From Glandiceps talaboti (lineage: Eukaryota > Hemichordata > Enteropneusta > Spengelidae), in NCBI RefSeq assembly GCF_964340395.1, contig NC_135565.1, positions 18,877,209 to 18,939,708 on the forward strand: a stretch of 62,500 bases of DNA, read 5' to 3'. Shown in pieces: positions 39,309 through 51,500 of the stretch. How positions within the stretch are numbered: the first letter of the stretch is position 1; each line of letters begins with the position of its first letter. Below the pieces are notes generated by a model. That model was not told the DNA's origin. It saw only the letters and a program-made list of their open reading frames with translations, and did not search any database. The position numbers were made by a program, and so were the translations under genes.

Positions 39309-39532
39309 TACTGAACTTTCCTTGTAGTACATTTATGTACTTTGAATTTGAACATCGTACAGACATAAAAATTATAGTTACAGCAATGATATCTATCATC
39401 TGTACACAATTAACAGTATATATTACCTATCTACGTTGATATCAGTGATCAGGTATGTTAGATAATCTATACTCTCAAAGTTTAATTCTAACTGTTGACT
39501 GTGGGCATTATAAACATCAGGTCTTTGTGTTC

Positions 39533-39880
39533 AGAGCTCAGGCCTAAACTTATTTCATTCCGGTTACCCGACCCCATCTGTTTTTTTCACTGCCGACCCT
39601 AAACTTTTTACGTATTCGAGAGAAAAAATAATAAAATCGCAAAAACTGTTAAGTCTCACGAGAAATAGTGGATGCAGAAACTGCCATCAACTTAAAAAGA
39701 CAATCTAAAACTGTTCTTCCAATCTGTAATGGCTTTACATCTGATAGGAAGAAATAAATAACACAGAGACCATTTGGAAAACAATGGAAAACCTGAACTA
39801 GACACTCACACAGAAAAAAAATAAAATAAAAAATCTACCTACCCCACCTATTCTAAAATTGAGCCTCAATATCTTAATAA
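39533..39880. repeat. Dispersed repeat, copy B
   Basis: Homologous to 31,325-31,600. It begins with AGCTCAGGCCTAAAC, the inverse of the end of copy A, and ends after CCTATTCTAAAATTGAGC. No coding capacity. Confidence 0.6.
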
Positions 39881-39884
39881 TACG

Positions 39885-42800
39885 TTTATTTTATATTTAA
39901 ATATATTGAATTTTGTGTTGCGTAGTATTTGTGAAGGTAGGAAAAAGTTTTACTTGCATAAATATATTTTATAACTTTACACACCAAAAATTCATCATCA
40001 CGGTTGTGGTCATTAGTAATTATCATATTCCCTTTTTTACATCTCCCCTTTTAGCGTGTAAACGGTTAATCACTTATCAAGTTTCAATATTCGCTAGAAG
40101 CTATATATAGTGAAACCGATTATCGAAGCAGACGGCAAGATATCTTGATTTGTCAATGAATGATATATAGTATCACTATCCATGTATATCGAAGCCCGCC
40201 CCTTACGGTCGGAAGATGACGGCAATATCCAGACGTTCACCAGGTTACTTTGTTTCTGTCTCTTTTCAGACGAACCACGACATTTCTCTAGTAAAGGTAA
40301 TTTAAAGGCATGATTGCCTAATGACAGGACAAAACTTTCGACTTGCAATAAATCAACGCTTTACATAGAAACACAGACGAGGAGTCTGTAACAGAAAACA
40401 GGTTGTCGGTCATTTGACAACACCTATATTTCAGATCACGATTTGATTGATATTCAACAATTAAGCAGTCCAACTTGATATTTTTGTTCTTCACCAACAT
40501 CAGGTTTTTCGAGATTAATCTTCAAACCCAATTTCAGATTTTCTGAATGCAGTAAATTAGGTAAATTTCGAAGAAATGCAACAGACGTTGATAGACGTTC
40601 AGTTACAAGATGCATCTCCTTATGCAACCCAATGTTACAGTATTATGTACACTGTTTTCCGGTCACAGAATAACTCATCAGTGTTATTATGCACTTGTAA
40701 GGTTTCACGGTTGAGTTGATCACCTAGGACTTTGATATTAATTGTTCGCTGCAAGACTGGCCGCTCACGTGCGTTTTAGGCTATATTTGAGTAAGAAGAA
40801 GAAATTGTCTGTAAATGTTTCAGTTGCTCCTATGCATTTTAAATCGACTTGTGACAGTGAGTTTACCGCTATTTGTTTTCGACCCAACCATGGTTGAGGT
40901 CGACGAACACTATGTATTGAGTCCGTGGGGGTACTCGGTACTACTCCAGTAGAAAAACGAGTGCTGCCAAATTTTCTTTTGAAATTGGGCCACACATCTC
41001 TATCTGAAAAATTAAAGCATTTGGTTCTATTCAAAACCAAAGAGGTCAAACGAGGTCAATGCGAACCCGATAACCAGGTTGTGTTTACTATGCGACTGTC
41101 AAGAGCTACGGCGTCTATCGATTATAATTTCGTGATGAGCTATTGTAAAGTCTGTTACTCTGTATCTGACCCTGGTTTGACAGTTGAATTAAAGGTCAGA
41201 CAATTTGTCATTTGGTGCTGATAGAAATCACTACTTATAGATTTTATGTGTCTAGATATCAGTTTGTACCTGGAGGAACAATCTCATTTCATGTCTGTGT
41301 GTCGATTGTCAACTTTACCCACACTGATATATTAAGATAGAGCTAGAAATACTTTGAAGCTAAAATCGCTGCAACTGTAACGTTTTCACCTTTAACTAGT
41401 TTATTCGATAGAATGATTTACTTGTAATATCGTACACGTTGAACCGTATTGAATCTACTGTGGGTAAACATATTTGTGTAGTTGCTATACATATAATGTG
41501 GTACAATAAATCGGTACATACCCTAAAATGTGCACCCTAACGTATCACAATGTCAACCTGTACAACCTCTAATTAACACGTACAATGTTCAACTACTGGT
41601 ATTTTAACAATTTTAGTGAATATATCGTCATTTGTCTGATTGAGAAAAATAGTAATACAGCTAGTCCAGCTTTAAGAACAATCTGTGACATATGTAGCTA
41701 GTATATCATAACTACAACTTCATCAGCTGACTATACGTTTCTCTCAGTTATGACGTCATAGAACTCAACGAATCTAATTTGAGGTTTTAAGTGTCAAAAT
41801 CACTGCAACTATAGATCTTTGAATGTCTTTCTCTTTAAGGGGAACAATGCCACAAACTGTGTTTATATTTTTGGGATAAATTTGTGTTGGATATTAAAAA
41901 ACTTATAGCAGTATTCTACTTACTAAAACATACCATGATTTGCGATTGACTGAACTCAACCCTGGTATTAACATATAGCGTACAAGTGAACCGATGACGT
42001 AATTTATTATACGTATACAAAATAATGTCAAGGAAATCCCAACTATGTAGTTAACTGTTCTAATAATGTCAGAAGACAATTGTAATGTCATAGAAGACAT
42101 TAACATTATACTAGAATAGTTAGGTTTGTTCGGGAATACATATTTTCACTTTAGTAGAAAGATTATGAACTCAGTTTGTGCCACGTTAATCAACAACAGT
42201 TAGTATGTGACTTCCCACACGTAGTCCTCCTAGGGTCCCACCCATATACTTGTATATCGCAGCCTGGAATCGGACAAAGGCAAGATTATAAATTATTGGC
42301 ATATCAAAGTGGTTTTCTGTACATCATATTATTTATCAATTTGCATATTCTCAATATGTTACATATGGAAGGACAATACAGTACAGCCAGACACATTGCA
42401 ATGGAACTAGACACAGTATCAATTATTCACCATGACCAGCTATGTGGCGGTATCTTTAGACCTAATGTGACCTGGTTACCTGTGTGTACTATGTTCTTGT
42501 TTATCGAGTTCTTGTACTAGGTGGTACAAACAATGACAATTTATGAGACATAATTACGTTACCTAGATCTCAGATCTCCGCAGAGATTTAGTGCTATATA
42601 GTGTACAGCAGGTAGCGATAGTATAGATACAACACGTAGAACCATCGCTAGGGCTGCAATGATACAGGAATTAAATCCTCAAACATGATCATCAATCTAT
42701 AGACCTGGATTAATTAAATTGCAGGAACTATATTTCATTCATTGTACAGGATGTTCTGAAGTGCAAAAAAAAACAAGAAAAACAAAAGAATAGGTCCTTC

Positions 42801-43590
42801 TAAGGCTAACACTTTTGATTATCAAGTTCCTGCATTCATGGGTGTACCGTACCGTACGTTCTAGCACAGAACTCAGACAATCTGTGGGAATTCTTTCTAG
42901 CTTATATAGGCCTAATATAATCCATACACATGTTCTTACAAGACGACACGATCCACACAGAAACTCCGAGGCCTCTTTTATTTTATCACAGACACAATTA
43001 TAAGATTGTTGAAACAGTTACAATTCATCTAATATTATAATGTATAATGTCATGCAACTTCTTCGATCTCATCCGAAAATAGAACGGCATCATGTCTTAA
43101 CTACATGTACCAACAGGTGTAACTAGTTGACATTATTATAAGGCGCTTCCAGGTAAGGAACAATATATGAAACTGTGCAACCTGTTGTGTATCTTGGTTT
43201 TTGTAAACCATTTACACATTACTGTCTCCTTCCCTTGTTTGTACAAAGACATGTTGAGAATACAACACATTTGGAGACAAATAAACAAAACACCTTCTCA
43301 TCATTTTAGAGGTCATACCGGGCAAATCAATAATAAAAGTACGGTTTAATTTTTTGATGGGAGGGGAGAAATACAGCCACTTGTAACCGACCGATTGGTT
43401 GTTACTTTATCTACTAAATATTAATAAGTTATTGCCTAACTGTTTATACATGTACTCAATCTACACTACCACAAACTACTTGCTCAGTCGCTTTGAGTCG
43501 TTCACAGAGTGAACACTGAGCAAATCATTGGATTACACCATACGTTGGTGTATATATTTCCAGTAACGCCGTCTTTTTAGAACCGCCTTT
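39885..43590. other. Long non-coding stretch, no gene recognised
   Basis: A plus-strand open frame at 42,176-42,520 (114 codons) has no recognisable domain. I saw no paired splice sites and no repeat array of note. Confidence 0.45.
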
Positions 43591-43593
43591 CAA

Positions 43594-43767
43594 TTACATA
43601 TAATTTCCGACTGTAGAACGTGTTTCTATGTCACCAAATACGCGGAAATTGTTGCTGATTTCATCATTAAACCTGTAAGTGTCTTTGTGAGTACCGGATA
43701 GCCAGACGTACGCATCACTGAGTGCACGGGACATAACTCTCTGTAACTCCAGTAACTTCTCGTACAT
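43594..43767 (-). CDS. Possible 57-residue exon or small ORF, unknown
   Basis: On the minus strand an ATG at 43,767 opens a 57-codon frame ending with TAA at 43,594. It reads MYEKLLELQRVMSRAL and further on YRFNDEISNNFRVFGD. The composition looks protein-like rather than repeat-derived: balanced residues, an amphipathic start and no low complexity. An in-frame TGA lies four codons upstream of the ATG. I do not recognise the family. It could be a terminal exon of a gene whose other exons lie in or beyond the repeats at 43.8-44.0 kb, or a remnant. Confidence 0.3.
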   Translation of the reverse strand: MYEKLLELQRVMSRALSDAYVWLSGTHKDTYRFNDEISNNFRVFGDIETRSTVGNYM

Positions 43768-43859
43768 GTTCAGACGTCAAAGAGAACTGAATTGAGAGGT
43801 GAGTGGTTTAAGTTGTATTTTTTATTAACTCTGTATATGTTTATTTATATATATATATA

Positions 43860-44003
<144 letters not shown>

Positions 44004-44004
44004 T

Positions 44005-44893
44005 ATTGCTTGCTTTCATTTGTAAGGGTAGAGTGACGCCATTTTTTTTTGTAAATTAGATTCGGTCAGATTTGACAGTATTAATCTGATCTTACAGCAA
44101 ACGGTTTCATTTCGTGTCAATTCTCTTGAATTCAAACATGTACAGGAATGTTTGTTACCTTTAATGAAAAGTTGAAACTAAAGTTAATATTATGATCGAT
44201 ACCAATCGTATACCAGGGTTTATCGGCATAATCATAGACAAGGTCTGTGGGCTAACAAACCACACTTCTATCAATACATTTATACAAGGGAAACTTACTT
44301 TTGCGTAATCGTCTGTGTGATTGCTACACAAGACACTAAAATGATCAAATTCAGCATTTTGATACCAACCTTGAAAGGGCCAATCTGTCAATCTATAGTG
44401 TTCAGTAGTAATTATACACGATGGCTTATAATCAGTAGTTCACATATCAGCAATGAATTTATAACGTCGATAAAAGTTAAACTTAGCAAAAAGACATTTA
44501 CAGGTCGATGAGAATTTAATATAGTTGGTTATATTACTGTATAATTGTGATAAAGTTCAACTATCTGTTCTGTCTATCAGTAATGTATACAAGTCTAAAA
44601 TGGGTTGGGATTGCCGTCAGTGTTATAAATCACACTGTCAGTTTAAAATCATAAAGTCGGCAGCCCATGAGAAATTAATTGATAATCATAACTTAATATT
44701 CCATACGAGATTGTCAGTAAATTGTAATCACATCAGCCATAGGTCAATTTTGTGTTATAGACTTCCCAATCGCTACAAGCTTAAACTTATACACATAATG
44801 TAGTTTTTAAAAGTTTGACTAAAAACGTAGAGTTATACACATTTTAAGATAGTGATATTCACACAGTATAAGAATATTTAAACAAATAAACGT

Positions 44894-44936
<43 letters not shown>

Positions 44937-45093
44937 CTTGGACACGGATTGGGCTCGATTTTATTTGTCTCAGTTCCAACTCTCCAAACATAATAGCCAC
45001 GGCGTTAGGTTATCCCTTTTTTAACATCCATTTTCGACCTCTATTTGTAACGCCACGTTGCTGCTAGCTGATTGGTGCAGTTTATTCCAACAG
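44005..45093. other. Region upstream of the GT/NHL gene
   Basis: No coding exon seen. A TTTA tetranucleotide run lies at 44,892-44,936. A candidate 3' splice site (tttattccaacag) ends at 45,093, eight bases before the start codon of the next gene, so the promoter may be further upstream with a 5'UTR intron between. Confidence 0.4.
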
Positions 45094-45100
45094 GTTCAAG

Positions 45101-46382
45101 ATGAATACCAAGTCCATGAATGAAAATACATCTGTTCTGATCATTTGTGATAGGTGGGGGTCTCCATTTCTCAAAGGTACTCCAGCCGCCGTCAGACTGC
45201 TTGCGCGTCTATTTCAGACATTAGGTCTTAAAGTGTCTTGTCTTGTATTAAAAGTAACAGAGGAAGAAATAGAGGAAGCGAAAAGGGACAATATTGAGCT
45301 AATTTGCCCAAACCCTCCCGGTACCCTTCGATATGCAAAACCACATCGGGAATGGCTATATGCATGTGAAATGTTCTACCCAAACGTTTCAAAAATGAAA
45401 CCCAAAGTGCAAATTGTGTTTGGCTTTGCTATGACGACGTCCGAGGCAACCTTGATAATCAAAGATCGGATTTTGTCGATGGCCAAGTACTATATTGCAT
45501 TTCTTTGGCCAACTGATGTTACCCCTCCAAGTATACTAGGTTGTGATGCAACTGAATTGGCACGTCGTGTTGGACACTTGGATGAAGAAATGGAGTCTGC
45601 CCATGGTATGGTCTCGTTAGATCAGAAGACCTTTGATCATTTCAATCAGAGATTCCAAGAATTTACTGAGAATCACTTTAAGATTTACCCCCAACCGGAT
45701 GATACATATTTGAAAAGGGACCAACCAACGGTCCTAACCGGAGATTATGAGCGTAGAATTTTATCATTTCTAGAGGAACATGACATAGATAACATGCAGA
45801 GTCATAAACTTCTAGCAAAAGGTATCAATAAAGTGGCCCAGCTCTACGATGGGAGGAAAAAACAACCACCAATATGGAAAATCCTTGGTCTTCCCGAAGG
45901 CACAGAGTCTGATATTCAGAGTAAACTTGATCCACACCCACACCTTGATATTCGACCCTCCTCTATGCCAACTTTCAAGTATATGCAAAGAGAGTTCCTT
46001 AGTTCGCATCTTGTCCTAATCCCGCCATCCCCTGGAATGAATTCCCTCCATCTCATGTTGTCTGCTATGGCGATTGGAATACCTTTCATTGTTTCTAAGT
46101 ACACCACCTGTCACGATTTCATCAGAACACATTTTGAAGACTATGAGGACGCAACGGTAGTTGACATGAAAGATGTGGATAAGTTTGCAGACCAAATTGT
46201 ATTGATTCTTCAAAAGCCAAACGTGTACTTTAAGAAAGCAGCTGAAATGAAAACGAGGCTTCGTACTGAGGTGTTGCCGTCCATGAACAACATGAATGAA
46301 ACATTTCTGGACAAAGTCAGACAACATCTAGGTGTTATGAAAACAGACGAAGTACCAGAAGCCGAACATTCAGACACATCAG
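45101..46382 (+). CDS. Exon 1: GT-B glycosyltransferase-like domain, probable pseudoenzyme
   Basis: Encodes residues 1-427. The start ATG has A at -3 and follows a candidate acceptor. The N-lobe opens VLIICDRWGSPFLKGTPAAV, like the Gly-rich first beta-loop of GT4-type transferases and of the large invertebrate family with that fold. The C-lobe has the order expected of GT4 proteins, including SSHLVLIPPSPGMNSLHLML followed by SAMAIGIPFIVS (residues 301-332). In active GT4 enzymes this region carries the EX7E motif; here the two glutamates are Met313 and Ser321, so nucleotide-sugar catalysis is unlikely. If the donor gtaaat at 46,383 is not used, the frame runs to a stop at 46,450, giving a 449-residue protein with the GT domain alone. 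Confidence 0.85.
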
Positions 46383-47992
46383 GTAAATCTTGGATGTCTG
46401 TCAATCCTGCAAGATTACTTAGAACGATCTCTTTCTATCCGTCGTTTTAAAAGCAATATTGGTAAATTAAGGGCATTACACTTGGCAGAAAAAGGAATAT
46501 ATTTTAAATTGCGAGCCATCTAAATTTAAACGTTCTTATAACTATAATAAGAGATAAGATAAACCTACCAAAGAATTTGACAGATAATGTTGGAATAGAA
46601 AGATTTTAAACATTTCATAGAATATTTTTATTATTCATGGAAATCAAAGTACAACATCGATAACACCGATGACATGCAATGACATGGTGATAATTTCGAT
46701 CGATGCAAAATTCAGAAAAAAAATACATTTATAATGCAAAACTTCAATTTATATCAATAAATGAAGAAAAAGAGAATAATTGCAAATATTTCTTTACAGT
46801 TTTTATGTTGAGAAAATATTGAATGAACAATGGCATTTAAAGTAATTTTGAACGCTAAACATGGAACAAAAACGAGACTGGCTTTATCTTAGCTAGCTGC
46901 ACAATCATTTCATCCCAATTTCCATAAGTCTATTTAGAAAGGTAGAATGATGTAGGATTGGAGGTAGCACGCTGTAGGATTGCTGCGAAATGATTTTTTG
47001 GTTCAGCTAAGAATAAAGAAATGAAACAAGCTAAGATAAAAAATCAGCCTCGATACTGTTCCGGACTTCCCTTCAAACATTTTCCCTTTTGAATTTAGAT
47101 AGTGGTGATGATTCATCAGGTATTCCTACTAAACGAGCAAGGTTAGATCTTCCCACGGATTCAGGAGAACACCATGATTCAGATGAAGTTAAGGATTCCA
47201 CTGGACCCAAAGATGCTGCAACTTCAGGTGATATATTTGTTTCATTATACACAATAAATATTCTCATTGTAAGGTTTCTGCTAATTCTTAGTCAAATTAG
47301 TCAATTTCAGAATTGGCCAAGTCAGATCGAACGAATTATGGGCAAGTCTTGTGAGAAGTTGTCTCGAAAAGACTATATTCTCTAGCAGGTATATTTTTGG
47401 TGGACGATTTTTACTGCTAAAAATTATCTATAGAAAAGAGTTCGTTAAATATACTAGCTTTCTTTCATCACCTGTCGTAGTAATGCTATTCGGGAATTGT
47501 TCAACATAAAACTAGTGGTTTTTTTCCCAAAAATAGGCGTTTATTAAAATTACGCATGAATAAATGCTAGACAGTGTGTCTACTAATACGTAAAAATGGA
47601 CAGTTATCTCATGGTATCTGTTTAAATTATATTGTTTACATTGTATACGATATATCAAAGTGTATGGAAGAATAAATATGAAAACTAGGCTTCGTGAAGT
47701 CATTTTGACATCAAATATATTTATATATTTAATAGATGTTAATTTTGTTTTAAATTTGATTTACTTCCGGTCACCGAAGACAACCCATCAGGACATAACT
47801 CAGAAACTATCTGTCATCAACCGTCAGCTGATCATCAAGACAACCCTAGTCCTGGTACGTTTTAATCTACTCCTTTCACAAAACAAAATAGTGCCAATGG
47901 CGTTGTAAAACTGTATAACTTAAGTTATTACCACAACTGAACTTTTTAGTTCAGTAGTGCTATAGGCATGGAAAACTGTGTGTATGTGTGTA

Positions 47993-48056
<64 letters not shown>

Positions 48057-48450
48057 CTACTTAATTAAAGTCAATTATAACTGCTGAACCGATTGCCATG
48101 ATATTTGGTGGGTATATTACCTTAGGTGTCTAGCTGTGAAATTGTTCAAATCAAAATGATCTTACCACCGATGTGTGATTTGGGTATAAAAATGTGTCTT
48201 TTGGTCAAAAATCTATAATTCCCATAACTATAATTCCCAAACTACTAAGCAGATTGCACTCAAAGTTGGTGTGTTTAGATTAAGATTTGTTCATGACATG
48301 ATGATCTCATCAGTGATATGCAATTTAGGTCTCAAAAAATTTTTTGGGTCATAAATCTATAATTACAAAACTACTGAGCAGATTGGGATGAAATTTAATG
48401 GGGATTCATCTGGGGATGTGTAGATGATCAGACATCAAACACACACTCAT

Positions 48451-48518
<68 letters not shown>

Positions 48519-51500
48519 CAGTTGTGCTAAACATGTTATAATTGTTACCAGAATTGTGATACTTTAATATACTTAAAATTGTGATCTTCACATTTACCTG
48601 AAGCATGGGTAAAGTAATTAATTAGAATTCTTACAAAAATTTAGACTAAATCACTTTTGAATTATTTTTTTATGAAAGTAGTAACACCTGCACTTCTCTT
48701 CTTTTCCTTTGAAACAAATCTAGATAACTTAGCATCAAATCTTACAGAAGATGTCTCTGACAAATCAGCTGATGATAAAGAGGAAAGTAATAATCCAGGT
48801 ATGGCATCTATTTAAAAAAAATATTTGCATAAGTTCTCTCTTGTTACCTCATGAAGACTAAGAAAAAAGTCAAGTGAAAATTGTTATTTCAGAAACAGGG
48901 AAAAATCATAATTTTCTGTAACGAGTTTAGATGGGTGCCTACAAAAATAACATGTATCTACATGTTGTGAAGAAAGGTATAATAAAGTAATTTCATATCG
49001 ACCTGAAAATCTCTAAAATTATAAGATATTTGTGAAATATTAATCATTAATATCTCTGATTATCATCATTTCAACTACTCTATTTTATCAGGTGTTCCAG
49101 GAGGTAGTGGAAATGTCAGTCCAGCCACATATACAGAAGAAACAAGAAGTCCAGGTACATAAAATTTTATTTCATAGTTTGATCTAGCTTTGGCAGATAG
49201 AATATTGTTAGGTTTTAGCAAGAAAGCACATATAAAAAGAGTATGTGTTGTTGCTGTGATGGACATGATGTGTGTTTATGAAGGGAGTGGGGTGTATTTC
49301 ATTGTGTAGTGGGAGAGGAATACCGCTATATTGATTGTGTGTGTGTGTGTGAAGCCTAAAGAGAGAGTGTATATCTGTGTTAAAGTGGTCATATGATGTG
49401 GATGTGGTATTTATTTTAGATTTTTTCATTTGTAAACCAATTCTATCATGGTTTCCTATTTGAAAAATAAATATTTATAACTCAATACATGTTCATTGCA
49501 AAAAATCTAAAACATATGTAAAAAGTTTGTTATCATATTTGTCCCATCTATTTATCTTTTGCAATTTATTGAGTCACAAACAAGGACTTGGCATATGTTG
49601 TTTCACAATGATTTCTCAGTTAGAAAGCCATGATAAAATTGGTTTATAAATTAGAAATCCAAAGTAAATACCCAATCCTCATCCATATGGTCACTTTAAG
49701 AGAGGGGTATTTTCTGTAAGTAGAGGGGTAGAAGGGGTGTTTTAAGAGAGGGGTATTTTCTGTAAGTAGAGGGGGTGTATTTCTAGGTGTTGATAGAGGT
49801 ATATTTCTGCATGTAGAGTGAGGGGGTGTATTCTGTGTGCATGTGTAGAGGGGTTGTCTTTCTAGGTGTTGATAGAGATATATTTCTGCATGTAGAGTGA
49901 GGGGGTGTATTCTGTGTGCATGTTTAAAGAGAGATGGGCGTATTTCTAGGTGGTGAGAGAGGTGTACTTTTGTGAATAGAGGATGTATTTCTGTGTGTAG
50001 AGTGTGGGGATGTATTGAGTGTGCATGTGTAGAAGGGGCGTATTTCTAGGTGGTGAGAGACGGGTGTATTTTTGTGAGTAGAGTGTGTATTTCTGTGTGT
50101 AGATGGTTGTATTACTGTGTACAGATATGTATATTTCTGTGTAGGGAGAGACGGCCATGTTTCTTTTAGTCTCGAGGCTGTGTAGAGATACATGGAGGTA
50201 TATTTCTGTGTAGGGAGAGACGGCCATGTTTCTTTTAGTCTTGAGGCTGTGTAGAGATATGTATATTTCTGTGTGTAGGGAGAGATGGCCATGTTTCTTT
50301 TTAATAGCCTAGAGGCTGTGCAGAGATAGGTATATTTCTGTGAGTAGGGAGAGATGGCCATGTTTCTTTTAGTCTAGAGGCTGTGTAGAGATAGGTATAT
50401 TTCTGTGAGTAGGGAGAGATGGCCATGTTTCTTTTAGTCTAGAGGCTGTGTAGAGATAGGTATATTTCTGTGAGTAGGGAGAGATGGCCATGTTTCTTTT
50501 AGTCTAGAGGCTGTGCAGAGATAGATATATTTCTGTGAGTAGGGAGAGATGGCCATGTTTCTTTTAGTCTAGAGGCTGTGCAGAGATAGATATATTTCTG
50601 TGAGTAGGGAGAGATGGCCATGTTTCTTTTAGTCTAGAGGCTGTGCAGAGATAGGTATATTTCTGTGAGTAGGGAGAGATGGCCATGTTTCTTTTAGTCT
50701 AGAGGCTGTGCAGAGATAGATATATTTCTGTGAGTAGGGAGAGATGGCCATGTTTCTTTTAGTCTAGAGGCTGTGCAGAGATAGGTATATTTCTGTGAGT
50801 AGGGAGAGATGGCCATGTTTCTTTTAGTCTAGAGGCTGTGCAGAGATAGGAATATTTCTGTGAGTAGGGAGAGACGGCCATGTTTCTTTTAGTCTAGAGG
50901 CTATCTGTGGCTTCAAATCAGAAGATCATTGTTGCCATGGCATCTTGAATTTCCCTACAAGGACCATATTAGAAATGAGTGTTTAATATTTTTTTATATG
51001 CTATACTCAGAAGTTATAAATATTGTCCAAATATGGTAAATTTGTCAGCTCATGACACTACTTATAAATACATTATTGTTTACATCATTCCAATAGTTGG
51101 GGTTTACTCATTTACATGAACAACTTTTGGTTCATGACTTCTCATTCCTCTAGATGAGGTGAAGGAAATCTTCAGATTCAAAGCCATGGATAACCTCTAG
51201 GCAATATTGTGTATTCATATGTGTAGAGTGTGTATTTTTGTGTGTATAAAGAGAAAGGTATATATTTCTGTATGTAGAGAGAAGGGGTGTATTTCTGAGT
51301 GCTGATAACGTGAGAACACCTACCCATCACACCATTTAAATTTTTCATTCAAGGTGACATTCCAGGAGGCAGTTCCACTGTAAGTCCAGCCACACATAAA
51401 GATGAGACACGCAGTCCAGGTACAGTACCTCTTAAATAAAATATATTGTTGATGCTTTTAGCAAGCAGTTACTTTGTGAGTATTTGTGTTGGACATGGTA

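Noticed and set aside
42176-42520. 114-codon plus-strand frame
   Set aside because: Composition looks random and no family is recognised.
45812-46404. Minus-strand frames of 63-103 codons inside exon 1
   Set aside because: Shadows of the plus-strand glycosyltransferase-like coding sequence.
49924-50361. 145-codon minus-strand frame
   Set aside because: Lies in intronic minisatellites and is antisense to the gene.
51150-51200. Possible exon after cctctag (Asp-Glu-Val-Lys start)
   Set aside because: Correct phase at the start, but no donor before an in-frame stop.
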